IMG/VR virus record: IMGVR_UViG_3300027858_000003
Span: 1-38,513 of that record
Length of the DNA: 38,513 bases
From: a virus
Direction: 5' to 3' (one strand)
The translations under genes and the position numbers were made by a program. Below, in pieces: positions 7,987-14,398 of this stretch (position 1 is its first letter; the number at the start of each line of letters is the position of its first letter). The notes under the pieces were generated by a model. It saw nothing but the letters and a program-made list of their open reading frames with translations, did no database searches and was not told the origin of the DNA.

Positions 7987-8300
7987 AAGAAATTGACGTA
8001 CAAAATTCAATCCGTTTAGCACTTAATCCATATGCAATAGTTTTCCGGGCGAATGTTGGTTTCTTTAAAACAGAAGATGGTCGGACAGTATCAACTGGAT
8101 TACCAAAAGGTTTTTCCGATCTGTTTGGTTATCGTAAGTCAGACGGCCGGATATTCTTCATTGAAGTAAAAAACGAAAAAGGCAAGCTGCGAAAAGAACA
8201 GGAACACTTTTTGAAAACAATGAGTGAAAATGGAGCAATTGCAGGTGTTTGCAGGAGTGCTACAGAAGCTATTAAATTAATTGACGAATCTACCAAATAA
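7983..8300 (+). CDS. VRR-NUC domain nuclease, 105 aa
   Basis: A minimal PD-(D/E)XK-type VRR-NUC fold: GFSD (43-46) gives the Asp, IEVK (60-63) gives the Glu and Lys, and Gln73 lies in KEQEHF. Length of about 100 aa is typical of stand-alone phage VRR-NUC proteins, thought to cut branched DNA or assist replication and packaging. Overlaps the preceding gene by 4 bases. Last gene before a new promoter. Confidence 0.88.
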   Translation: MKEIDVQNSIRLALNPYAIVFRANVGFFKTEDGRTVSTGLPKGFSDLFGYRKSDGRIFFIEVKNEKGKLRKEQEHFLKTMSENGAIAGVCRSATEAIKLIDESTK

Positions 8301-8302
8301 TT

Positions 8303-8345
8303 CTATTAATTGATTGACTTTGATTCACCTGCTGATTTATAATAG
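8303..8345. promoter_or_regulatory. Operator-like inverted repeat, second copy
   Basis: CTATTA (8303-8308) and TAATAG (8340-8345) frame exactly 43 bp, the same as at 2269-2311. The right half (TGATTTATAATAGATT) matches the right arm at 2299 in 14 of 16 bases, and the left half shares ATAAT(T)CTATTAAT. The arms bracket the promoter at 8314-8343. A common regulator is inferred. Confidence 0.65.
8314..8343 (+). promoter_or_regulatory. Promoter of the accessory gene cluster
   Basis: TTGACT (8314-8319), 18-base spacer, TATAAT (8338-8343), then AGGAGG (8352-8357) and the CopG-like gene start at 8366. It lies just after the VRR-NUC gene and sits inside the 43-bp inverted operator. Confidence 0.75.
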
Positions 8346-8365
8346 ATTTACAGGAGGTTAGTACA

Positions 8366-8527
8366 ATGACAATCAACAAACAGAACGGCAGAGTTTACGT
8401 CAAACTACCCAAAACGATCATCGACAAAGTAGACAAAGAAGCTGAAAAAGCCTTCACCAGTCGCAGCAGTCGGTTGGCTAAGATTATTGTTGAATATTAT
8501 GGTGTAAGCGAGGAGGAGAAGGGATGA
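8366..8527 (+). CDS. CopG/Arc-type ribbon-helix-helix protein, 53 aa
   Basis: MTINKQNGRVYVKLPKTIID...: a short strand (GRVYVKL) followed by two helices, the size and pattern of a ribbon-helix-helix DNA-binding dimer. First gene of the accessory cluster; an autoregulator or cluster regulator is possible. Ribosome site CAGGAGG is well placed. Its stop overlaps the next start (ATGA). Confidence 0.65.
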   Translation: MTINKQNGRVYVKLPKTIIDKVDKEAEKAFTSRSSRLAKIIVEYYGVSEEEKG

Positions 8528-8745
8528 TTACTCACGTTGATGGTACTAGATTCAATGGTAATCTCGCAAAGGGTCAAATTTGGGTGAAGGGTAATCGTGA
8601 AAAAACAATTGTGTATTTCAATGGTCATACCATGAAGTATCAAACTAAAAAGGATATAAAAAACGGAACTGTAACCACTGTTAAAAGAAGTTCATTCCGT
8701 GATTGGGTGACTACTGGTGCGATGTTGAAGGATAAACCCTCATGA
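8524..8745 (+). CDS. Hypothetical protein, 73 aa
   Basis: MITHVDGTRFNGNLAKGQIW..., beta-rich with basic residues (KTIVYFNGHTMKYQTKKD), a fold like small nucleic-acid-binding barrels is possible but not shown. Flanked by ATGA overlaps on both sides, so it belongs to a tightly coupled run of four genes. Confidence 0.55.
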   Translation: MITHVDGTRFNGNLAKGQIWVKGNREKTIVYFNGHTMKYQTKKDIKNGTVTTVKRSSFRDWVTTGAMLKDKPS

Positions 8746-8993
8746 CCCAACAATACGGCAGAAACTACTCAAACAAACTAACCATTCAACGAGTAAACGA
8801 ATATGAATTGGATTTCGCTATTGAGGAATTGGAGAAACGTGGTTATGAATTAATGGATCGTGGTGTGGACGAAAAGGATATAAAACAATTTGGATTCAAT
8901 CGAGATACACGTGGGCCGAAGATGAGTTTTTCGGGTAGTGATGTTCACAAAAGATGTTGGGCGAGGTTGCAGAAGGTTGAGGTGATGGTATGA
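8742..8993 (+). CDS. Hypothetical protein, 83 aa
   Basis: MTQQYGRNYSNKLTIQRVNE...; helical centre (ELDFAIEELEKRGYELMDRG) and a basic C-terminal segment HKRCWARLQKVEVMV. Coupled to both neighbours by 4-base overlaps. No family recognised. Confidence 0.55.
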   Translation: MTQQYGRNYSNKLTIQRVNEYELDFAIEELEKRGYELMDRGVDEKDIKQFGFNRDTRGPKMSFSGSDVHKRCWARLQKVEVMV

Positions 8994-9229
8994 ATAAACC
9001 ATCATTGACAAGTCGTGATTATATAAGCGTTACTCCGAAAACAACTGTAGAAGTCATCCCATATCCTGAAGAACAAGTTGAACACTTAGTTAGTCAGTTA
9101 ATCAAACTACAGAAGAATTGTGACACATGCGCTTCTGCTACTGCTAAAGAAGAATTATTCATTGCTATGAGGTCAATTAACAAAGCATTAGAAGGCGCAT
9201 TGATTAATCGTTTAATAATTAAACCCTAA
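8990..9229 (+). CDS. Hypothetical protein, 79 aa
   Basis: MNKPSLTSRDYISVTPKTTV... with a long C-terminal helical region (EEQVEHLVSQLIKLQKN) containing a CDTC pair at about residues 44-47. Last gene of the ATGA-linked run that began at 8366; about 110 bases without a gene follow. Confidence 0.55.
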   Translation: MNKPSLTSRDYISVTPKTTVEVIPYPEEQVEHLVSQLIKLQKNCDTCASATAKEELFIAMRSINKALEGALINRLIIKP

Positions 9230-9343
9230 ACCCACCCAGCAACACGCACAACGCGTTTTAACTATCAACCTAGACAAATACTCAAGGAAACTCTTACGCG
9301 CTTTAAACTGATTCTAAATAGCTTTTAAGGAGGACGGGGTATC

Positions 9344-9511
9344 TTGAATAGATTAGAGAAGTTTGAAAAAATTAGAATTAAGCATGAAAATGAGTATTTA
9401 GGTTCAGAGTGGGGAGTCGGGGAAGATGATGTGGATTTCCTTGTTGAAGAGGTTGAAAGACTTCATGAAATCGTGAATGCAGTCAAATCAGCATTGGAGG
9501 CATCCAAATGA
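9344..9511 (+). CDS. Hypothetical acidic protein, 55 aa
   Basis: TTG start behind a strong AAGGAGGACGGGG ribosome site; product begins LNRLEKFEKIRIKHENEYLG and continues as a helix DVDFLVEEVERLHEIVNAVK. It is the kind of short coiled-coil protein common in phage early regions. Stop overlaps the next ATG by 4 bases. Function unknown. Confidence 0.55.
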   Translation: MNRLEKFEKIRIKHENEYLGSEWGVGEDDVDFLVEEVERLHEIVNAVKSALEASK

Positions 9512-9720
9512 AAGAAACATTAGAAGAATACGTTAAAGGTTTAAAAGCTGAACTCAAAAGCGAAAAAGCTAAACGTGAAGAATCGGAATTTAAACATGCG
9601 GTGGTTTGCGAAGCTTTGGAGAATTTACTTGATGATATTGATTTGGCAGCTATACCTCAAGGAGCATTTTATATATCGCGTAAAGTAGCTAGAAAGGCTT
9701 TAAACGGGGTGACAGTATGA
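9508..9720 (+). CDS. Hypothetical coiled-coil protein, 70 aa
   Basis: MKETLEEYVKGLKAELKSEK... heptad-like N-terminal helix, then a second helical part ending ARKALNGVTV. Ribosome site GGAGG is within the end of the upstream gene; ATGA overlap follows. No family recognised. Confidence 0.6.
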   Translation: MKETLEEYVKGLKAELKSEKAKREESEFKHAVVCEALENLLDDIDLAAIPQGAFYISRKVARKALNGVTV

Positions 9721-9908
9721 GCGATAAAACTAGATTCGAATACCTAACCAACTACTTCCACGACCAACTATTTGCAGATAGCTGCACGATCAGTCGCACG
9801 AATTTTAATTTTCTGTTGAACAGTCATAACAAGTATTTGAAGGTGAAGGAAGATAATCGGCAGTTGAAGTTGAAAATACAGTTATTAGAAAAGGTGGAGA
9901 GAGTATGA
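9717..9908 (+). CDS. Hypothetical protein, 63 aa
   Basis: MSDKTRFEYLTNYFHDQLFA... ends in a coiled-coil segment (YLKVKEDNRQLKLKIQLLEK). Part of the same coupled run; overlaps both neighbours by 4 bases. No assigned family. Confidence 0.55.
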   Translation: MSDKTRFEYLTNYFHDQLFADSCTISRTNFNFLLNSHNKYLKVKEDNRQLKLKIQLLEKVERV

Positions 9909-10495
9909 GTGAGAAGATTAAAGTGACGGTTGAACAGGCAGAACGAATTAAAGCTGTTGGTAGCTACGATAAAGAAGGTGCATTGAAATGTCACATGAAT
10001 ACTTGGGGAAGTGGATTGAATACATGTTTGAATGATTTATCTATTGGTGATTTTGCTAGAATCCTATACGAGCCGAATAGTTATGAGGTTGAGCAGGATA
10101 AGTTTGAAATTTGGGAATGGGTAAAAATCAAAAAGTTGTTTATTCCATTTATCAAAAATGAAATGAGCGAGGATGCTTACAAATTAGAACGCATTTTTAA
10201 AATTACTGGAATCGTACCTGGAGGAAAAATACTGTGTCCTGACAGATATGTTCATAATCCTGAGAACTTGTGCCACGCAACGAAAGAAGAAGTGTTTTGG
10301 GCTGAACTTGGACGTGAGGTTGGAGAGTTCCGTGAAGGTGATGTTATTCACACGGTTCATAATTCCTTCTTCACTGTGAGCGACTTAAATGAAGAAGTGG
10401 ATGATTTCATAGGTAAAAAGGGAGTTAAACGTAAATTCATTAACGGTAATATAATCGGCTTCTATCCATCTGAATCATTCATCAAACTACCATGA
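9905..10495 (+). CDS. Hypothetical phage protein, 196 aa
   Basis: MSEKIKVTVEQAERIKAVGS... The largest gene of the accessory cluster. The N-terminal ~100 residues contain a helical unit and a Trp-rich part (FEIWEWVKIKKLF); the C-terminal half is beta-rich with FREGDVIHTVHNSFFTV. I recall similar uncharacterised proteins in Bacillus phage early regions, but no catalytic motif is visible. ATGA overlap with the next, interrupted gene. Confidence 0.65.
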   Translation: MSEKIKVTVEQAERIKAVGSYDKEGALKCHMNTWGSGLNTCLNDLSIGDFARILYEPNSYEVEQDKFEIWEWVKIKKLFIPFIKNEMSEDAYKLERIFKITGIVPGGKILCPDRYVHNPENLCHATKEEVFWAELGREVGEFREGDVIHTVHNSFFTVSDLNEEVDDFIGKKGVKRKFINGNIIGFYPSESFIKLP

Positions 10496-10893
10496 CTACA
10501 CGCCAACAAAAACGAGAAAAACGCAGCCAATTAATTCATCAATTGTAACGTTTGGAAATACAACATCAACGTGTTAGTGGTGCTGACTTCATTATTTCAC
10601 AATGTGAGGGGTGCGAGATATGTACGAAGATACGGTCTATTGGTGAACAGCTAGTCCCATTGAAGGTAATGAATGGCATCGTCTCAAGTAAAAATGAAAA
10701 ACCAGTACGCAAATTTCCATATACAAGCTTGATAGGTAGATTAACTGTGGACGAGTATTGGCAGTACAAAGCTGATTTTATCTCGGACAAGGACATATGC
10801 AAATTAAAAGAAGTAAGCGTTAAAACGATGAGTAACTGGAAACGTCACCACAACATCAAATATCAGTTGTGCATGAAAGGGGTAAAAAAATGA
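10492..10893 (+). pseudogene. Zinc-finger/HTH-like phage protein gene with an in-frame stop
   Basis: The ATG at 10492 overlaps the upstream stop (ATGA) and opens MTTRQQKREKRSQLIHQL, then meets TAA at 10546-10548. The same frame stays open to 10893: RLEIQHQRVSGADFIISQCE... with a cysteine cluster (CEGCEIC) followed by SIGEQL, a pattern of the zinc-finger-domain phage proteins, and a C-terminal helix-turn-helix-like region (SDKDICKLKEVSVKTMSNWK). A TTG at 10552 has no ribosome site. One changed base (for example AAA or CAA to TAA) explains it; a sequencing error is possible. Confidence 0.6.
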
Positions 10894-11234
10894 CTTCACC
10901 ACTATACAACCACAAACACGCAATGCCTATAATCGACTTCCAATGGCCTGTATTAACCGAATACGATTTAACGCAAGCGAATAAAAGACCTGTAGAAGCA
11001 ACACCAATCGAACTAGGTTACGAAATCGACAGACTGAAAAAAGATGCTGCATTCCATAAGCAAACGTTGATTGATTATCAGAACAGAACGCAAACGTATA
11101 TGGATGATTACAAAAACGTTGAAGCTGATTATCGCAACCTACTAACCGAACACCGTAGATTAGTCGATGTGGACGATATGAACGTGCTGTTGATGAAACA
11201 GAATTTAGAGTTGAGGGAACAATTGGGGAAGTAG
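10890..11234 (+). CDS. Hypothetical coiled-coil protein, 114 aa
   Basis: ATG 10890 overlaps the preceding stop (ATGA) and follows AAAGGGG. The first 40 residues (MTSPLYNHKHAMPIIDFQWP...) are proline-rich; the rest is a long charged coiled coil ending KQNLELREQLGK. A minus-strand frame across it is a shadow. Function unknown. Confidence 0.6.
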   Translation: MTSPLYNHKHAMPIIDFQWPVLTEYDLTQANKRPVEATPIELGYEIDRLKKDAAFHKQTLIDYQNRTQTYMDDYKNVEADYRNLLTEHRRLVDVDDMNVLLMKQNLELREQLGK

Positions 11235-11253
11235 AAAGGGAGATTGATAAGAA

Positions 11254-11562
11254 ATGGTTTTGAAAAAAGATAGCAATTACAACCAATTAATGATTGACGT
11301 AAACGATGACATCTACAAAGAACGTGAGCGACAAAATGCTAAGTGGGGGCATCAAAGACATTCACATGAAACATGGCACGTTATAGGTTCAGAGGAGACG
11401 GGAGAAGTGGCGCAAGCTATCCAGGCAGTTAAGGGATGGGGTAAACCTACGGACGCTCAAGACTTATACACAGAATGTATACACGCTTCTGCTGTATATG
11501 CTGCATTTGCTGAACAGGTGCTAGAGGAAATGAGAGAAAAGGCTACACGTTTACATGATTGA
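11254..11562 (+). CDS. MazG-like nucleotide pyrophosphohydrolase, 102 aa
   Basis: IYKERERQNAKWGHQ at residues 20-34 and the metal-binding acid cluster GSEETGEVAQA (E47, E48, E51), with a later Glu in LYTECIHASA, fit the all-alpha NTP pyrophosphatase (MazG-like) family that phages carry to adjust nucleotide or alarmone pools during infection. Length of about 100 aa is normal for the single-domain form. It sits among accessory genes before the late regulator. Which nucleotide it cleaves cannot be told. Confidence 0.8.
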   Translation: MVLKKDSNYNQLMIDVNDDIYKERERQNAKWGHQRHSHETWHVIGSEETGEVAQAIQAVKGWGKPTDAQDLYTECIHASAVYAAFAEQVLEEMREKATRLHD

Positions 11563-11683
11563 CCGCGACTATTACATTGAATATCTATTTCGATTCAGTA
11601 AAAACAAAACGAGAGAATATTATGAGAAACTTAATGATCGTGAACTTATTGTGGAATATGAAAAGTTGATGAAGTGGGATTGA
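11555..11683 (+). CDS. Hypothetical small protein, 42 aa
   Basis: MIDRDYYIEYLFRFSKNKTR... overlaps the end of the MazG-like gene by 8 bases. A helical, charged peptide ending VEYEKLMKWD; I associate this ending with short conserved early phage proteins (BH0509-like), weakly. No clear ribosome site beyond GAGAGAAAAGG. Confidence 0.5.
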   Translation: MIDRDYYIEYLFRFSKNKTREYYEKLNDRELIVEYEKLMKWD

Positions 11684-11720
11684 ACGTACAGTTGACATAT
11701 ATAGCGAAGGAGGAAAACAA

Positions 11721-11894
11721 ATGTGGACATATGAAGAACTTGAAGAAATGATTAGCGTGAAAATTGAAAGGTACAAGGCTATGAATAAGTTGATGGAGGC
11801 TACAAGCGAAAGCAGTGCGTATGGCATGGGTCTAGTGGATTCATTACAAAGTTTGTTAAGTGACCTTCAAATTGATGAAGAAGACGAAGAATAA
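11721..11894 (+). CDS. Hypothetical acidic protein, 57 aa
   Basis: MWTYEELEEMISVKIERYKA... ends LQIDEEDEE. Start behind GAAGGAGG (11706-11713). Two helices joined by a Gly/Ser-rich turn. Function unknown. Confidence 0.55.
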   Translation: MWTYEELEEMISVKIERYKAMNKLMEATSESSAYGMGLVDSLQSLLSDLQIDEEDEE

Positions 11895-11972
11895 CCATAC
11901 AGTACGTTCATACTCAGCAGCAACTCACGCTCAACTAACTGATTTAAAATAGACTTGAAGGGGTGAAGGTGA

Positions 11973-12395
11973 TTGAAAACAGACAAGAAATCATTCAACA
12001 AACACGACATATATGTAATTCTTCAAAATTACAATTGGATGATTAAAGAAGCCAATCGTATCAAACTTCAATTAAACGGTGTGGAAACAGTCGGAGTCGC
12101 TCAATATTCAGACATGCCAAGAAGTGGCGGTGGACCATCTGACGTTGTGGGTGGTGAAGTGATAAGGCGTGAGAAAACACATGAACGACTTAATAAGTAT
12201 CTTGAAAAAGTATCATTCATTGTGGAACGTTCACCGAACATCGAAGAAGATATAGAAGTAGCCGTATTAAATTGCATACTTGATGGAATGAGAATGAACG
12301 CAATAGCCATTCATTTGAACATGAGTAGACGAACAGTTCACCATATTCGAGATAAGATTGTAGAACAGTTGAGTGTACAAAAATGCACACTTTAA
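11973..12395 (+). CDS. Sigma-like HTH late gene transcription regulator (RinA/ArpU-type), 140 aa
   Basis: TTG start behind GGGGTGAAGGTG. The N-terminal half is helical with a DMPRSGGGPSD linker, typical of the RinA/ArpU/DUF722-like late regulators; the C-terminal part (MRMNAIAIHLNMSRRTVHHI) is a sigma region 4-like helix-turn-helix. Such proteins switch on the packaging and structural operon in Gram-positive siphophages, and the location just before that block fits. The 17-bp palindromes at 13312 and 13372 are candidate target sites (inference). Exact subfamily uncertain. Confidence 0.75.
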   Translation: MKTDKKSFNKHDIYVILQNYNWMIKEANRIKLQLNGVETVGVAQYSDMPRSGGGPSDVVGGEVIRREKTHERLNKYLEKVSFIVERSPNIEEDIEVAVLNCILDGMRMNAIAIHLNMSRRTVHHIRDKIVEQLSVQKCTL

Positions 12396-12583
12396 ACAGA
12401 AATTTAACTATTAAAAGAAATACTTTACAATGAGATTACAGATAGTTTAGTTGCGCAACTCAAATTATTAGCAAGACAACGCAGGTTCATAAAACATTCA
12501 GTAGTGTGGATGTAAACAAACAGACTGCAATGATTTTGTTGAGGGACTTAATCATTGAACAACAGTTACATGAAGGCACTTAG
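12383..12583 (+). pseudogene. Probable frameshifted small gene after the late regulator
   Basis: An ATG at 12383 overlaps the regulator end and gives MHTLNRNLTIK; after the A-run near 12413 a second frame gives EILYNEITDSLVAQLKLLAR, and after the A-run near 12497 a third frame gives KTFSSVDVNKQTAMILLRDL to the TAG at 12581. Each frame stops soon outside its segment. The pieces join smoothly if one base is lost in the first A-run and one is gained near the second, so this reads as one small helical protein with two frameshifts (decay or assembly error). No family recognised. Confidence 0.4.
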
Positions 12584-12606
12584 GCTGTTAGCTTTAGGTG
12601 CTTTTT
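12576..12606 (+). terminator. Intrinsic terminator of the early accessory transcript
   Basis: GCACTTA (12576-12582) pairs with TAGGTGC (12595-12601), one G-U pair, followed by TTTTT. It overlaps the stop codon of the frameshifted gene and precedes the moron promoter. Confidence 0.65.
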
Positions 12607-12621
12607 ATTATTCCCTAACAG

Positions 12622-12650
12622 TTCTATTGTTACCCAATAGTGGTTATAAT
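12622..12650 (+). promoter_or_regulatory. Candidate promoter and operator of the membrane-protein moron
   Basis: TATAAT at 12645-12650 with a poor -35 (TTCTAT, 12622-12627) at 17 bases. An inverted repeat CTATTG-N5-CAATAG (12624-12640) fills the spacer, so the promoter may be controlled. The downstream gene is boxed between this and its own terminator. Confidence 0.5.
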
Positions 12651-12683
12651 TGAATAACTAACCAATTGAAAAGGGGTAACGAA

Positions 12684-13256
12684 TTGAAACGATTAATTAT
12701 AAAGAAAAAGCCTTTTTATAAAAAATGGTGGGTTATAGCACTCGCTGTATTTTTTGGTCTAAGTATCATCGTAGCGTTAACGGATGGCGGATTAACAGAA
12801 GCTATAGAGGAAAAAGAAGTTGTGGAAGTTAAGAAAGAAGAAGTCAAAGTTGTTAAAACACCTGATTTTGTAACTGCTGACTTCATTAAAAAGAATTTCG
12901 GCACAAATAAAGATGAAAAGAAAAAGGCTGTTGTATCGACTAGTTTCAATAATGGGATTGTGGAAGGTGTAGCTTTAGAGGTTACGTACTGGTCACCTGC
13001 AACTGCTAAAAAAGACTTTTTAAACAACACTAAGGATTATATGGAGAAAATGAAGTCATTAAAAGAAGTCACACAGGCAACTTTAGTTATTCAAGTTCCT
13101 CTTACAGATCAATACGGTAATGTTGAAAATGGTGAGGTCATGCGAGTAATGATGAATAGAGAAACGCTGGATAAAATTAACTTTGAAAACTTCAGTGTTG
13201 ATGATATTTCAAACATTGCTGATGATTATTACGAACATGCTGCTTTATCTGAATAA
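12684..13256 (+). CDS. Membrane-anchored protein, putative moron, 190 aa
   Basis: TTG 12684 is 8 bases after AAAGGGG, so it is preferred to the TTG at 12666. A basic N-terminus (KKKPFYKKWW) and one hydrophobic helix (about residues 16-33) are followed by an acidic/basic linker (EEKEVVEVKKEEVK) and a soluble domain of about 130 residues, probably outside the cell. There is no lipobox. With its own promoter and terminator between the early and late blocks, it looks like a lysogenic-conversion or superinfection-exclusion gene; that role is a guess from topology and position only. Confidence 0.7.
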   Translation: MKRLIIKKKPFYKKWWVIALAVFFGLSIIVALTDGGLTEAIEEKEVVEVKKEEVKVVKTPDFVTADFIKKNFGTNKDEKKKAVVSTSFNNGIVEGVALEVTYWSPATAKKDFLNNTKDYMEKMKSLKEVTQATLVIQVPLTDQYGNVENGEVMRVMMNRETLDKINFENFSVDDISNIADDYYEHAALSE

Positions 13257-13281
13257 GATTGAATAAAGAATAAAACATACC

Positions 13282-13309
13282 AAGGCTCGCACATTGTGTG
13301 GGCTTTTTA
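13282..13309 (+). terminator. Terminator of the moron (imperfect stem)
   Basis: AAGGCTCGCACA - TTG - TGTGGGCTTTTT: the CACA/TGTG tip and AAGGC/GGCTT base can pair with two small bulges, followed by a T-rich tail. The stem is imperfect, so strength is uncertain. Confidence 0.5.
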
Positions 13310-13311
13310 TT

Positions 13312-13328
13312 ATGTATAGCTTATACAT
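13312..13328. promoter_or_regulatory. 17-bp palindrome, copy 1
   Basis: ATGTATA-GCT-TATACAT, exact 7-bp arms. It matches the second copy in 15 of 17 bases, and their centres are exactly 60 bp apart (about six helical turns). It sits between the moron terminator and the HNH/terminase block, a plausible binding site for the late regulator or for another dimeric protein. Confidence 0.6.
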
Positions 13329-13371
13329 TCCACAACCATATCACCACGAACAAACCTCGGTCATATTAGCG

Positions 13372-13388
13372 ATGTATAGACTATACAT
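13372..13388. promoter_or_regulatory. 17-bp palindrome, copy 2
   Basis: ATGTATAG-A-CTATACAT, exact 8-bp arms. Together with the copy at 13312 it marks the 346-base region ahead of the packaging genes. The rest of that gap (13389-13602) has two near-tandem ATGAATACAT words (13481 and 13492) and a weak 27-codon frame from 13499, nothing clearly coding. Confidence 0.6.
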
Positions 13389-13602
13389 TTCATTATATCG
13401 TGCGGATGGCAAAGAACGTTGATGTAACAGCAATTCACATATCATCTAGTATCACATAATAAAGATTATAGGAAGCTACGATGAATACATAATGAATACA
13501 TGAAAGGTGGTGGTGATTTTGCTTTTGTTGTCAAATACGAAAGGAAAGGTATGGTGATCCATCATCTTCGAGCCATCGGTTAAATGGTAAAGGACTGAAT
13601 AC

Positions 13603-13902
13603 ATGAAGAAGCATAAACCATACGCTAAGAAGCTATACAACAGTAAGGCATGGAAGAATTGTCGAGCATCATATATAACAACAGTATTTGGTATATGTGA
13701 ACACTGTGATAAGCCTGGCTATATCCTTGACCATATCATTGAGTTGAACATGGATAACATTAATGATGCGAACATTACATTGAATCATAGCAACCTTCAG
13801 TATCTTTGTTTACCTTGTCATAATACAAAAACATTTGCTAAGTATGAAGTGTTAAGAAATGATGTGATGTTTGATAGTGAAGGTAATCTAATCGCTAAAT
13901 AA
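13603..13902 (+). CDS. HNH endonuclease, 99 aa
   Basis: Zinc-stabilised HNH fold: CEHC (32-35), the catalytic DH pair in LDHII (His44), Asn-rich loop with N64, and C69-x2-C72-H73. Small HNH proteins directly before terminase are known from HK97-type phages with cohesive ends, where they stimulate the large terminase at cos; the place here, immediately before TerS and TerL, is the same. AAAGGA lies 8 bases before ATG 13603. Confidence 0.9.
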   Translation: MKKHKPYAKKLYNSKAWKNCRASYITTVFGICEHCDKPGYILDHIIELNMDNINDANITLNHSNLQYLCLPCHNTKTFAKYEVLRNDVMFDSEGNLIAK

Positions 13903-14023
13903 AGAGGGTACTCCCCCCCATTGTTTGTAAGTTTGAAACAATTCAAAAGACCGATGAGATTCCTTCCGTGAACACATAGGTCATTTTACGTAACCCCCCT
14001 ATCAACGAAATGAGGTGATATTT
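13903..14023. other. Candidate cos/packaging region between HNH and TerS
   Basis: The 121 bases between the HNH and small terminase genes contain a run of seven C (ACTCCCCCCCA, near 13910-13920) and a second C-run (AACCCCCCT, near 13993), unusual in this AT-rich genome. In HNH-plus-P27 phages the cos site often lies in this gap and carries a GC-rich overhang. No direct evidence of the cut point. Confidence 0.4.
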
Positions 14024-14398
14024 ATGGTAAGCAAAAAAGAAATAACAAAAGATGAACGTCTGAACCTTGAGGAAAAGCGTTTACGTGTGAGTTACAAAGA
14101 CTTGCCTAAAGATTCCCTCATCGTTGCTGATGGGTTGATTAGACGTGCTGCTTATATGCGTGTGACGCTCGAAGATATGGAGAAAGACTTGGACGAAAAC
14201 GGATTCGTTGAGTTGTTTAGCCAGTCAGAGAAAACAGAACCTTATGAGCGTGAACGTCCAGTGGCGAGACTGTATAACACGATGAACAAAAACTATCAAA
14301 GCATTGTCAAAGGGTTGACAGACTTAGTTCCTAAGAAACCAGTTAAAGACGAGAAGGTAAACATATTAGAACAGTTTGGGAATAGGCGTGATGAATAA
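14024..14398 (+). CDS. terS: Terminase small subunit, P27 family, 124 aa
   Basis: Charged helical protein with the P27 layout: EKRLRVSYKDLPKDSLIVAD, a central DGLIRRAAYMRVTLEDMEKDLDENG-type segment and conserved ERPVARLYNTMNKNYQSIVKGL. It recognises phage DNA and loads TerL. ATG 14024 follows GAGGTGAT; an upstream GTG (14015) overlaps that site and is rejected. TAATG junction with terL. Confidence 0.85.
   Translation: MVSKKEITKDERLNLEEKRLRVSYKDLPKDSLIVADGLIRRAAYMRVTLEDMEKDLDENGFVELFSQSEKTEPYERERPVARLYNTMNKNYQSIVKGLTDLVPKKPVKDEKVNILEQFGNRRDE

Noticed and set aside
9230-9343. Possible RNA element in the 114-base gap (ACGCGT, GCGC words)
   Set aside because: No convincing stem or promoter; probably leader sequence of the next gene.
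11693-11720. TTGACA at 11693 as a promoter
   Set aside because: The proper distance falls in the ribosome site and start of the next gene with no -10 box.
13499-13582. 27-codon frame MKGGGDFAFVVKYERKG...
   Set aside because: No ribosome site at a proper distance and no support from coupling; left as non-coding.
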